Shown: in pieces, positions 40,431-50,227 of the stretch | Position numbering within the stretch: position 1 is the first letter of the stretch | Layout: each line of letters starts with the position of its first letter | Origin: Eopsaltria australis | Taxonomy: Eukaryota > Chordata > Aves > Passeriformes > Petroicidae | DNA: 64,000 nt | Assembly (NCBI GenBank): GCA_034509425.1 | Contig: JAVTVJ010000117.1 | Span: forward strand, 310,001-374,000 | Reading direction: 5' to 3' | The notes under the pieces: generated by a model | The model's input: only the letters and a program-made list of their open reading frames with translations | Database searches by the model: none | What the model was told of the DNA's origin: nothing | Translations under genes and position numbers: made by a program

Positions 40431-41939
40431 CTTACAAATACCTTTGGTTCTTTGATAGTAGTTTTGCATGTATGTCAAACTGTCAAACTGGGGACCAACA
40501 ACCTGTTATGTTGGGGAAAGTTCACAGCCGTAATGAAATGTTATTCCCAGCCTTCATGATCTTGCAGTTTAATATCTTAAGACAAAACCAAAATAGAGAA
40601 CACCAAGGAATACATTAGAGTAATCCAAGTTAAAAATACAATTATTAAACTTACTGCAATAAAATATAGTTATAATATATCAACTGTCTAAATAAAGCCA
40701 AGTCTATTGGTATCAGGGAAAATTAAAGAATAATTTATATCTCTACCCTTGCTACATAAGGCGTATTTAAGAGTGGCATTAAATCAAAAGAACAAGGAGC
40801 ATGCTTTTTGAAATAAAGGAATCAATCACACTTTGAACTCAATGGGTTTATATGTTTGTAGCTCTATTATGTTGGTAACATCTCAAATCAGTTACCAATT
40901 TTGTCGGAATGCAAAGAATAATGTCTTCCTTCAAAATATCTGATAGACTACACTGAAGCCTTAGGATAATTTAATTGCTTGGCTACATTCTTATTTATAT
41001 CACAGACCAACTATGAACCTTATATTAGGACTTTGTATAAATAAAAATTCACTGATAATAATCTGTGGTATGAGTTAGAAGTCTGAGCTTCTTCATAAGC
41101 TCACAATATAAGATTGTCTTCACCCTAAGGAACTGATAATATAAAAATACTTTAACCTGAAGTACAGAATTTCTCATCTACTACTCATAAACACTCAGAG
41201 AACTTTGAACAATCAACTTACACAAAGAATAATTGAAGACAGAGCACTTAATTACCTCATACTTTCATCCTGGATTATTTCAACAAAACCCTTGTAACAT
41301 GCTCCACTGTATTTCTTGTAGAACTAACTTAAATTGTATAACACAAAATAGGGCAACAGTCATAATATCCAATTAACAGGAACACGTATAAGCTGTGACA
41401 ATGACACAGTAAAGTCATTGCAGTAGAGAGCCATTGGCAATGGTTGATTAACTATTAAAAAAGCTGCTTGAATAAGCAATTGATTACCATTCTTCAAATA
41501 ATTAGTGGGTATATTGTCCATACCCAGATGAATATCACATGATACACTCATGTCATTTAAAAAAATTTATTTCCTAGGAAAAAGGAAATTCCTCCTTCCC
41601 CATACATCAACTGACAGGCAAACCTAAACAAAACCATTTCTGAAATTTGAGACAGTACTATTTACGTTTACTCATATTATGTGTTTTACCTTTCTTGGTC
41701 TTTTTTCTTTAATTGAGCCTTCCCCAAATTCAATGGCAAAACTGTCATAGATGTCAATGTTGTTGGTGTCCCAAACTAAATATTCCTGGTCAACCTGCTA
41801 CATGAATGTGGAAATTGATCCTACCTATAATTCATCTATGTTCTGAGAATGTATAAAACGACCACAAGGAAAGAAAAAATCCTTTTTGTATTCTCCTCTT
41901 GCATTCTGTTTCATAAAGGTCTGAATTACGTAATTCAGA
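40431..41939. other. AT-rich unique DNA
   Basis: No gene supported. Confidence 0.5.
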
Positions 41940-41992
41940 CACAAATCCAGTTGGAGAATTAGTTGTCAGCATGTTTACACAGAGTCATACAG

Positions 41993-42583
41993 TGTAGCGG
42001 TGGTTCTGAACCAGGAAGGACGAGGACTTCCAGTGGCATGTTCCACAGACAGAGAGCTTTCCCCTGAAGCTGCCAGAGACAGTGGTTTGGACCACCAAGC
42101 CACGAACCCCAAGTTCTTGCTATTGGTTCCTTGATTTGTCTGTTATGTATCCCAGTTCTGGAAAATTCCCTGTTACCCCCTTGTTCATTCATTGTTCTCT
42201 CTTCCCCTCTCCCCTCCCTAAACCTCATTTGACCATGCACCCTGGTCCCTCCCTTGTATTGCCCCTGTGCCCTCAGTTTATTGGATGTTGTTCCTCCCTT
42301 AAATACCCACGGAATGAGCTGTTCTTGGCTCTTAGTCCCTGAGCTCCCTTGGGGGTAATAAACCTGCTGAACTCTCATACTAAGACTCCTCCTTCTTTGG
42401 GTAGTTCTTTGCTATCCTGCAGTGCTCTGAGGGCAACAACTCCTCAGCCCGAAAACGGACTAGCGGTGCCCGTAGTCGGCTCTCTGGGGAAGCCCTATCG
42501 ATCAGAACGCGAACGGCTTTCCAGGGTCGTGCTAGCGCTCTGCCGCCGGGACCAGAGCGGGATAAAAAGCAGGGACTGCAACA
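41993..42583 (+). repeat. 5' LTR of the ERVK-like element
   Basis: Starts TGTAGCGGTGG and ends GACTGCAACA. A TATA-like 'ttaaata' lies near 42299, and the polyadenylation signal AATAAA is at 42357-42362. A C/T-rich U3 part (about 42165-42260) precedes the promoter. The frames at 42082-42705 cross this LTR and are not genes. Confidence 0.95.
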
Positions 42584-42585
42584 AG

Positions 42586-42603
42586 TGGCGCCCGAACAGG
42601 GAC
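42586..42603 (+). promoter_or_regulatory. Primer binding site, tRNA-Lys type
   Basis: TGGCGCCCGAACAGGGAC lies 2 nt after the 5' LTR. It is complementary to the 3' end of tRNA-Lys (Lys3 isoacceptor type), the usual primer of many betaretroviruses and lentiviruses. Confidence 0.95.
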
Positions 42604-42865
42604 TTTGATTTTTCGTGGTTCCCTGTGAGCGACCCTGACAGCTGCAGCGATCAGGACTGCGCCTTTGGGAAGCCGCTTCCCCTGACGAGGACCTCCACGT
42701 TCTAGTGGTGGACTTGGAAGGGGCGTCAGCAACCCTTCTGGAGCGAGCACGCTAGCTGAAGCGGACTGACGATCCCAAAGACCCTTACTCTTTTGGATTT
42801 TTTTTTCTTCCTCTGGAGCCAGTGTTGGCAACTGAAGCCAGGATCGAGGAACCAAGATCTGCGCG

Positions 42866-42877
42866 CAGGCGGTGAGG
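42866..42877 (+). promoter_or_regulatory. Possible ERV leader splice donor
   Basis: GCG|GTGAGG at 42871|42872 in the leader is a plausible 5' splice site for a subgenomic transcript. The acceptor-like sequence is at 44610-44621. Confidence 0.45.
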
Positions 42878-42977
42878 TTCGGCGTCCGTGATAAGCGGCG
42901 GGAATCAGGCTCGGGGGGAGAGTTTTTAGTTTCGTTGTACCGTTTCAAAAGAGTAAGGAGGCTCTGAGTCGGAGACA

Positions 42978-43460
42978 ACGGGTATTAAGTTGTCCCGGAC
43001 GGAGCAGGAGTTTTATGTCCAAGTTAAAGAAACCCTGAAGTTAAAAAACGGGAAAGCTGATAAGAGGGCTTGGAAACGTCTTGTTAAGTGGATTTTTGTT
43101 TATGTTCCTTTTGCTTCTACTTCTCCTGTTAAAATTCTGGGTTTTTGGGACTTAGTAGAAAAACGTTTACGGGCAGTGGAGAGAGGGGGTGATGTTTCTG
43201 TTCAGAAATTTTTTCCGTTGTTGATTTTAATTTGTGATACTTTGTGTATTTGTCGGGAAAGTTCGGAATCCCCGATTCACCCACGCCATGTTCCTAATTC
43301 CCCTTTTCCCAATCCCTCTTCCCCGCTGCAGGGAATCGCGCCCCTCGGTTCTCCCCACTATGAGACTGATTCCCTCATAGCGAACTTTACCCCAAACCCT
43401 TCCTCCGAAGCCCTCAGTCCAAATTGCGCTGGTTGCGCTCCCCCATTATTCTACTTTTAA
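42978..43460 (+). pseudogene. Gag matrix-like remnant of the ERV
   Basis: The frame from about 42978 to the stop at 43458-43460 begins about 375 nt after the primer site, as expected for gag. Its N-terminal 70 residues are rich in Lys, Arg and aromatic residues (KRAWKRLVKW, FWDLVEKRL), as in a retroviral matrix domain. No ATG is in frame at the start: the codon before the expected Gly is ACG at 42978-42980, so the initiator appears lost. The frame ends in a Pro/Ser-rich region, and the capsid-like part continues in a different frame. Matrix assignment rests on position and composition, not on an alignment. Confidence 0.65.
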
Positions 43461-44110
43461 AAATGTCTGTGATCTTAAAGATGGCGGCGGCCTCGTGGCG
43501 CCGTGCCGCCACCCTTGTACCTACTGCGCAGCCTCACACCGAAAGCCCGCGAACCCTCCCAGCTCCTCCCACGGCTCCTTCCCCTTCATGTCGGGTGGCC
43601 CTGTGTCGGGTTCCCCCCGCGGCCGATGATGTCTTCGCGTCGGGTCCCTCCCCTTGCGCCAGAGGTCCCCGCCCCTGCCCGAGGGAGGTCCCCGCCCCAC
43701 TGCGCGCCTGGACTGCCCATACCAACTGCAGTCCCACCCCTAACCATCGCCCACTTCCAGATTCCCACGCTCTCCCTTTCAGTTCCCACGAATGGGGACC
43801 CGGAAGTGGAGAGGCTGGAGCCTGCGATGCAGCCGGTCAGTCAAGCCCTGCAGTGGCATCAGTTGTGTACAACCCTCAGGGTAACAAACCCCGATGGGAA
43901 CCACTGTCACCTGCAGCCTTGCGAGAGCTTTGCAAGGTAGAGAGAGAGTTTGGGAGAGATTCTCCTCACTTTAAAAGTGTACTGAATTCCACCTTTAATG
44001 CAGCGGTGCTGGTCCCATCTGATATAAAAACAATCATGACAAGTATTTTCGTTAAGGCTCAGTATTGGGTGTGGGAAAAGATATGGAAGCGGCGCTTCAA
44101 AGCCTGCTGA
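43424..44110 (+). pseudogene. Gag Pro-rich and capsid-N-terminal-like remnant
   Basis: An open frame of 228 codons, one base out of register with the upstream matrix-like frame. The first half is Pro/Arg/Ala-rich. The last 75 or so residues look like the start of a class II ERV capsid: W-x-P-L-S, LRELCK, EFGRDSPHFKSVL, and VPSDIKTIMTSIF followed by a Trp-rich end. It stops there (TGA at 44108-44110), well short of a full capsid, and nucleocapsid is absent. A frameshift and a large 3' deletion are implied. Confidence 0.6.
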
Positions 44111-44609
44111 ACAGTTCTAATCATCCTCCACCTAAGTCTTCCACAGGCTCCTGGACACCACATGCTCCATCCCATTTGGGAAACGCATCAGGGAGCGCGG
44201 ACCAGAACCGCGCTCCTCAAAGAAATTAAAAGCTGAATCTACTGTGTCCTGCTCTCCATCACCACCCATGCCACTGGAAACCCCATCAGAGGCGATCCCG
44301 AATGACCAGTTGCTTGGACCAGACGGCTGAAGTTGGTAGATGTCACAACTTTTCACCTGACTCGTCCCCCAGAACAGACCCGGACGACCCTACCTACAGA
44401 CGCTGCTCCACAGAGATCAGCGTGGAAGAGAAGGAAAAAGAAGACTCCAGACTTCGACAGCGATCAAGAAAAACACCGAGACCCTTCTTTTTGATACCTT
44501 CCCCTTAGACTCTCCCCAAATCTGCCCCATGTACCTCCCAGACCCCAACCTCCCGTACCCTGATCATCCCCAGTCTTGTAAAGAGACAATGCTTTAACAA
44601 TGTTTGTTT
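44111..44609 (+). other. ERV internal spacer, unassigned
   Basis: About 500 bp between the capsid-like remnant and the acceptor-like sequence. Frames are short (44302-44508, basic and Ser/Arg-rich). It may be a scrambled pol/env junction left by the deletion. I recognise no motif. Confidence 0.4.
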
Positions 44610-44750
44610 GTTTTATTGCAGATTTTAAAGACTTTGCTTTGGATTTTAGTTATTATCTTCATTGTGTTAAGCTTCCTTGGATGTTTTAAAACCTTCATAA
44701 TTTCTTTTATTAATAAGTCACTTTCTTTAAGTAAAAAAAACAGGGGGAGA
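44610..44750 (+). pseudogene. Short hydrophobic (Env transmembrane-like) remnant and polypurine tract
   Basis: A pyrimidine-rich acceptor-like 'tttgttttattgcag' ends at 44621. The frame then encodes one strongly hydrophobic segment (ILKTLLWILVIIFIVLSFLG, about 44622-44681) followed by Lys/Ser residues, consistent with an Env membrane anchor and tail. The polypurine tract AGGGGGAGA lies at 44742-44750, directly before the 3' LTR. The frame listed to 45116 runs into the LTR and is not a larger gene. Confidence 0.5.
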
Positions 44751-45341
44751 TGTTGCGGTGGTTCTGAACCAGGAAGGACGAGGACTTCCGGTGGCATGTT
44801 CCACAGACAGAGAGTTTCCCCCCGAAGCTCCCAGAGGCAGTGGTTTGGACCACCAAGCCATGAACCCCAAGTTCTTGCTATTGGTTCCTTGATTTGTCTG
44901 TTATGTATCTCAGTTCTGGAAAATTCCCTGTTACCCTCTTGTTCATTCGTTGTTCTCTCTACACCCCTCCCCTCCCTAAACCTCATTCGACCATGCACCC
45001 TGGTCCCTCCCTTGTATTGTCCCTTTGCCCTCAGTTTATCGGATGTTATTCCTCCCTTAAATACCCACGGAATGAGCTGTTCTTGGCTCTTAGTCCCTGA
45101 GCTCCCTTGGGGGTAATAAACCTGCTGAACTCTCATAGTAAGAGTCCTCCTTCTTTGGGTAGTTCTTTGCTATCCTGCCGTGCTCTGAGGGCAACAACTC
45201 CTCAGCCCGAAAGCGGACTAGCGGTGCCCATAGTCGGCTCTCCGGGGAAGTCTTCTCGATTGGAATGCGAACGGCTTTCCAGGGTCGCGCTAGCACTCTG
45301 CCGCTGCGACCAGAGCAGGATAAAAAGCAGGGAACACAACA
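44751..45341 (+). repeat. 3' LTR of the ERVK-like element
   Basis: Starts TGTTGCGGTGG and ends AACACAACA; AATAAA is at 45115-45120. It is collinear with the 5' LTR over all 591 bp. Confidence 0.95.
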
Positions 45342-45347
45342 ATACAG

Positions 45348-47188
45348 AGCCACACAAAATCAAATAGGTTGGAAAAGACCTCTGAGATCACTGTGTCCAA
45401 GCTTTGACTAACCATCGTGTCAACTAAATCATGGCCCTAAGGGCTGCATCTATTCTTTCCTCGAAGACCTACAGGGGCAGTGACTTCACCACCTCCTTGG
45501 CAAGTCCATTCCAATGTCTAATCACCCCTTCTGTGAAGAAATTCTTCCTAATGTCCAACCTAAACCTCCTATGATGCAGCTGAAGATGTACTCTTATCCT
45601 ATCAGTAGTTGTCAGGCAGAAGAGACCGAGTCCCACCTGGCTAAAACCTCCTCTCAGAAAGTTGTAGTGAGATAAGATCACAGCCATACACCTCCTTTTC
45701 TCCAGGCTGAAAAACCTCAGCTCCCTAAGCTGTTCTTCACAAGATGGTGCTCTGGCGCTTCCATCAGCTTCAATGACCTTCTCTGGACTGGATCCAGCAC
45801 CTCAATGTCCTTCCTTCCTGAACTGAAAGGCCCAGAACCGGACACAGAACTTGAGGTGTGCCCTCCCCAGTGTCCAGCACAGAGGGATGATCACTCTCCT
45901 GGTCCTACTGGTCACACTATTGCTGGCACAGTGTGCCCACCTGGACACACACTGGCTCATGTTCAGCTGCTGCTGACCAGCACCCCCAGGTCTTTTCCCA
46001 CTGGGGAACTTCAAGCCACTCTCCCTCAGCCTGGAAAACTGAAGGGGGGTTTGTGGCCAAAGCATAGGGCCCAGCAATTCATTTTGTGGAGTCTCATATC
46101 TTTGGCCTTTGCCCATGGATACAGCTTGTCCTGGTCACTCTTAAGAAATTTTCTGTCATCAAACAGATCAACTTCCACCCAACTTGGTGTTGTCCACAGA
46201 TTTGCCAATAGTAAACTCAATCCCCTCACTGAGATGATCAATAGATATATATATATATATTAAAAAAAAAAACTGGACCCAGCATTTATCCCAAAGGGAC
46301 AACACTAGGGACCAGAGACAAACTCAATATGGCAATGTCCACAGCCACCCTCTGGGACATTTAGTCCTTAAGCCAGCAAAGCATGCACTTGCCCAAGCTT
46401 TGGGCTGACGGCTTTTCCAGGACTGTGCTGTGGGAGATGGAGTCAAAGGCTTTGCTGAAGTCCAGGGAGGCTCCATGCACAGCTTCTCCCTCAGCCCTGA
46501 GGTGGGTCACCTGCTGGTCAAACGACATCAGGTTGCTCAGGCAGGACCTGCCTTTCCTAAACACACACTGGCTGGGCCTGATCCCTTCACTGTCCTCTAT
46601 GAGTGGTGTAATCCCATTCAAGACCACCTGCTCCAGAACCCTGCCAGGCCCTGAGGTCAGGCTGACAGACCTGCAGTTCCCCTCATCCTCCCTGCAGCCC
46701 TTCTTGACCATGGGTGTCACATTGGCCCCTCCAGTTGTCAAGGATGTCCTGACTGGCCAGGACTGATAATAAAGGATGGAGAGAGGCTTAGCGAGCTCTT
46801 CTGTGGCTCCCTGAGCACCCCTTGGGTACTCCCAGCCAGTCCCATAGATGTGTCAGTGTCTCAGTGGCTCTGCAGGTCACTAAGGACTTCCTCCAGGATT
46901 GCAGGGGCTCTGGTCTGCTCCCTGTCCCTGTCTGCCAGCCCAGGGGGCTGCTTATCCACCGAATAACCAGTCTGACTGTTGAAGACTGAGATGACGAAGG
47001 CATTCAGTAGCTCAGGCTTTTCCTCATCCTTTGTGACCATATTCAACCCTGCATCCAATAAAGAATGGAGGTTTTCCTTGGTCCTCCTTGGTTGTTAATC
47101 TTCTTAAACACTTCTTATCATCTTCGACAGTAGTGGTCAGATGAAGTGCTAACAGAGTTTTTGCCTTCCTGATTATCTTTCTACATCA
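45348..47188 (-). mobile_element. Long CR1 LINE with ORF2 reverse-transcriptase remnant
   Basis: Reverse-complement CR1 running from its 3' UTR ('ggttggaaaagacctctgagatcac', 'ttccaatgtctaatcaccccttctgtgaagaaattcttcctaatgtccaacc') into the ORF2 reverse transcriptase. The minus-strand frame 46361-46741 carries RT signatures: a GNCRSVSLTSGPGRVLEQ segment, FRKGRSCLSNL and LDFSKAFDSISHS. The ERV at 41993-45341 sits in its terminal 8-mer tail; remnants of that tail are at about 41978-41992. A TA-repeat and A-run (46239-46272) interrupt it. Frames are broken, so it is inactive. Confidence 0.93.
46239..46272. repeat. (TA)n plus A-run inside CR1
   Basis: 'gatatatatatatatatatt' followed by an A11 run interrupts the CR1 sequence. 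Confidence 0.9.
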
Positions 47189-47626
47189 GCTGAGGGCCAA
47201 GGGGTGGGATAAAAGGTGGGCGGGGTAGGAAAATCAGTTTGGCAGGGCACAGGACTTCTTTGGGGATGTTTAGGGGAGGAACACAAAGTGGCACAAGGGA
47301 GAGATGCAGGTTATTGGGAGAGCAACAAACGTAGGCAAAGTCGAGGGGCAAAGGCCTAAAAAAGGCCTGTGTGACCAAGGGCATTTCCATGCGTCTCCAT
47401 GACAAGGCGTGGCTGTGCCTACCAGGCCTTCGTGACCCATGGTGACATTGCGCCCAGAGGCCATTGTGACACAGGTCACAATGCGGTGACCTGGAGGGCT
47501 CTTGTAGGGCCAAACCCCTCGTGTTGTCACTCCTAGGAGAGCAGTTCTCTGAGGAGGCAGCAGCTCCTCAGGAGGAAGCAGCTCTCCTTGGTGCCCGTGG
47601 CCAGTGTTTGTCAGAGCACTGCCAAG
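47189..47626 (+). promoter_or_regulatory. Putative promoter/5'UTR of the candidate gene
   Basis: GC-rich DNA between the CR1 and the first ATG. TATA-like 'gataaaagg' lies at 47209-47217, next to a GC-box 'gtgggcgggg' (about 47217-47225). A repeated AGGCCT-AAAAA-AGGCCT lies at 47352-47368. A TGAC cluster lies at about 47371-47492 and includes two overlapping perfect inverted repeats: CATTGTGAC/GTCACAATG (47462-47483) and AGGTCAC/GTGACCT (47473-47492). The latter resembles nuclear-receptor half-sites. Promoter function is inferred from position only. Confidence 0.4.
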
Positions 47627-49403
47627 ATGTCAAGGAGGCAGGAGGCAAATGCCCACTGCCAGTCCCGTGAGGGGCAGCCACTGCTGTCCAAGTGGCGACA
47701 GGTGAGGGATGGGAATGGATGGAGAGGCTGCAGTGGGAACTGGGGGAGGGCTGGGGACCGAGACCCCTGGCCAGGCCTGGCACCAGACCCTGCTCTGGGG
47801 AGGGGCCGGTGCTGCCATGGCCGAGGTGCAGCAATGCCCCTGAGGCAGTGAGTGCAGCTGGGAACCCAGCCCAGCCTGGCTGCTGTGGCCAGCACCTGCC
47901 TTGGGGCCAGAGCTGGGCTTGCAAGCGTGCAGGGGGACAGCGTGCCCGCAGAGCCACCTCCATCCCACACATCCTCCTGTTTCCCACAGATGCCCCAGAG
48001 GCCATCACAGGCAGCAGCAGAGGTCACACTGGTGACCATCACGCCCCTCAACATGGACAGACCAGTCCCCAGACCAGGACTTGGATCACAGGAGGACAGT
48101 CTGGAGGGAGGGCACTCACTGCCCCTCAGAGGCACAGTCACACGGCCACGAAGACTGTCCGTGTCAGACTTGCCTCCCCTCCACGGCCCTCCATTGACAG
48201 CGATACCTCCCTACCTGCTCAGCCCTGAAACACCAGGAGCAGCCTCGGCAAGGCTCAAGCTGCCCCTTCGGCCAGCAGCAGCAGCAGCCTCTGGGTCTTC
48301 TCCCAGAGGCAGAGCACAGATCGGGGGCCCCATGGCCAGAGGCCACCGAGAGCTTGTGCCCCCCTCTCCATGGGGCACTCTGGCTGCTGACAGCGCCCAG
48401 GAAACACCTTCCTGGGACAGCTCAGGTGAAGGGTCAGTGGCAAGGTGGGGCCATCGCCTGCCACCCCTGAGACCTGCAGGTGACATGCCACTCTGCACGG
48501 GGACCCAGCCGGCTTGGAAGAGCCTGGGGCACACTGAGATGCAGGAGCTCACTGAGGTGCAGGAAAAGCACGGTGGCAAGATATCCACAGACCTGTTTAG
48601 AAGCCTTGCCCCGTGCCTACGTGAAGACATCCATCAAGTCCACCAACACTCAGGAGCAGTCAAGTGTCTGCCAAGAGGTGGATGCAGAGCCCCAGGCACT
48701 GCCCAGCACTCCTGGCTTGACCGAAGGCTGCACGGGAGAGACGGGAAACTCCTCTGAGCTCCTGTCTCCTGGCCTGGTTGCAGAGCCACGCTCTGGCTTT
48801 GACAACTCGCAGCCTGGGTTCACTTTTCCAAAGGAGTCAGAGGAGAAGTGGGAGGAGGAAGAACTCCCAAACACAGAGGCTGCAGGAGATGGGGACAGCG
48901 ACCCATGGAACATGTCACTTGCCCCATTGAAAGAGAAAGAGGCAGAGGCAGCAGCTTCTGCCCTGGCTGGAGATCCCTGGGATGAGGGGCCTAGTGAACT
49001 TTTCCCCACCTCAGAGCCCGAGGAAACCTCAGGCTTCTCATCCTTGTCATCATCTGGAGGCCCCTGTGAAGAGAGGGAAACTCGTGAGCCAGCAGAGCAA
49101 AGCACCCATGGCAAGGTGCTGTGCACAGAGACTGAGGATGCTTCAAAGCCCCTTGTGGACATCAAGGCAGAAGGGCTGGAGAAGTTGGAGGAAGACATCC
49201 TCTCCTCCCTGGATCAAGAAAGCCCCTCAGTGCTGCACCACCATTGCAGCTGGATCAAAGACTGTGCAGGAGAGACTGAAAACTGTTCACAGCTCATGCC
49301 TCCTGACCTGTTTTCAGAGCTGTGGTCTCTCTTTAACAACAGGGACATGCCGTCCTGGGACACTCATGTAGATGAGCTACTGGAAAAGTGTGAAGGCCAG
49401 TAG
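47627..49403 (+). CDS. Unrecognised multi-exon gene or recent pseudogene
   Basis: I do not recognise this protein. Exon 1 (47627-47701, 25 codons, start MSRRQEAN) ends CAG|GTGAGG. A 288-bp intron (47702-47989) ends in a pyrimidine-rich CTGTTTCCCACAG. Exon 2 starts at 47990 in the same phase and is open to 48757; it is Pro/Ala-rich with an RRLS phospho-site-like motif (48149-48160). A strong donor-like CAG|GTGAAG (48425|48426) faces an acceptor only 54 nt on, probably too short to be spliced. From about 48600 the protein-like signal shifts by one base to the frame that ends at TAG 49401-49403. That frame is acidic and Ser-rich. It carries a 24-residue motif (G-E-T-x-N-x-S-x-L...P-x-L-x-x-E-x-x-S-x-F-x-N) at 48735-48806 and again at 49269-49340. 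The shift implies a 1-nt frameshift or an unplaced exon boundary. Minus-strand frames are also open in this GC-rich DNA, so length alone is weak evidence. Confidence 0.45.
47702..47989 (+). other. Putative intron 1 of the candidate gene
   Basis: GTGAGG at the 5' end and CTCCTGTTTCCCACAG at the 3' end match consensus splice sites well, and the flanking frames join in phase 0. An intron argues against a retrocopy. Confidence 0.5.
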
Positions 49404-49461
49404 GCCTGCTGACCAGATCTCTGTGAGGGCTCAGCCTGCTGACCGGAGTCCTGTGAGTGCC
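49404..49461 (+). repeat. Short tandem duplication after the stop codon
   Basis: 'gcctgctgacc..a/g..tctctgtgag' occurs twice in tandem, about 30 bp each, with a few differences. Confidence 0.7.
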
Positions 49462-49674
49462 TATTAGAGGCACAGTCCAAGGGCCTGTGCCTACCTTCAC
49501 ACTTACAGCGACTGGAATTGGCTCCCCCACAATGTCCCAGACTATTACACAGATTTTTCCCTGTTCTGTTACCCTGAGTGGCCCGTTGGCCTTCCCATCC
49601 CTGTTAACCATATAAGCAACTTTTCTAGAATGTTCTCCTCTGTTCAATACCCCTTTGATTTGCACTTCCCTGTA

Positions 49675-49680
49675 AATAAA
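49675..49680 (+). terminator. Polyadenylation signal of the candidate gene
   Basis: AATAAA about 270 bp beyond the stop codon at 49401-49403, followed by A/T-rich DNA. It is consistent with a 3' UTR end near 49700, immediately before an inserted LTR. Confidence 0.45.
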
Positions 49681-49716
49681 AGTTACAAAATGTAACACTT
49701 CTCCTAGTGGTCTGGG

Positions 49717-50221
49717 ACAGACGCAGCCCCGTGTGTTCCAAAGAGCTCCTGGCCCAGGGCTCTTGTCAGCACCCGGCAGTCTCCCTGGCAGGATCCTGCT
49801 GATCCCAGCTGCAGGCTACAGCTCTGCTGGCGAGATAGCTGCCAAAGACACTCCTTGAAGAAGAACTGACATCACACTAAGAGATGAGAAGGGTCTTTTG
49901 TATGGACTCCTGAGTTTATTAAGCTTAGAAGGGTCCAGGAACAAAAGGCAGAACATCAACTTTTATATAGAGAGGGTCAACCAATAGGGACAGCGTTCAG
50001 GGGCAGAATGGGGGAGGAACAATGCAAGGAGAGCCAACCAGGGAAGAGTATGGGAGGGGAGAAGGGGGGAAGGCCAATGGGATGTCGCGGTTGGGGGAAT
50101 ATTCTGGAACAATATGAATATTGAAAGAGAGGTGGGGAGATAACTGACCAACCATTGGAACTGAATTGACATAACTGTAACAGGAAGGAACCATTATAAA
50201 CTCAGGGGCAAGATGTCACAC
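49717..50221 (-). mobile_element. Solo LTR, reverse orientation
   Basis: On the minus strand it begins TGTGACATCTTGCCCC at 50221. It has a TATA box (tatataaaag, about 49960-49970), AATAAA near 49918, and a 'tacaaaagacccttc' R-like segment. Flanks read TAGTGG (49711-49716) and CAGTGG (50222-50227), a probable 6-bp target duplication with one change. The 3' LTR end is approximate. Confidence 0.75.
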
Positions 50222-50227
50222 AGTGGT

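Larger units (their letters stand above)
41993..45341 (+). mobile_element. Internally deleted class II (ERVK-like) endogenous retrovirus
   Basis: A complete provirus outline: 5' LTR 41993-42583, primer site, about 2.15 kb of internal sequence, polypurine tract, 3' LTR 44751-45341. The LTRs have equal length (591 bp) and differ at roughly 39 sites by eye (about 6-7%), so it is not a very recent insertion. Flanks carry the identical 6-bp repeat ATACAG (41987-41992 and 45342-45347). The Lys-type primer site and 6-bp duplication fit class II ERVs. Internally only a Gag-matrix-like frame, a capsid-like stretch and a short hydrophobic stretch remain; no protease, reverse transcriptase, integrase or Env surface region is seen. 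It is a defective copy dependent on other elements for mobility. Confidence 0.95.

Noticed and set aside
42082..42978. Frames of 86-148 codons on both strands around the ERV 5' LTR and leader
   Set aside because: They cover LTR, primer site and leader; the equivalent frames recur in the 3' LTR.
44594..45136. 170- to 180-codon frames at the 3' end of the ERV
   Set aside because: They run from the short hydrophobic remnant into the non-coding 3' LTR.
46383..46766. 127-codon plus frame
   Set aside because: Complement of the CR1 reverse-transcriptase frame, which is the meaningful one.
48426..48479. 54-nt GT-AG intron
   Set aside because: Shorter than typical vertebrate introns, and removing it does not change the frame.
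47568..49698. Long minus-strand frames (up to 182 codons) over the candidate gene
   Set aside because: GC-rich DNA opens several frames; only the plus strand has matched splice sites, a repeated protein motif and a polyadenylation signal. I cannot fully exclude an antisense frame.
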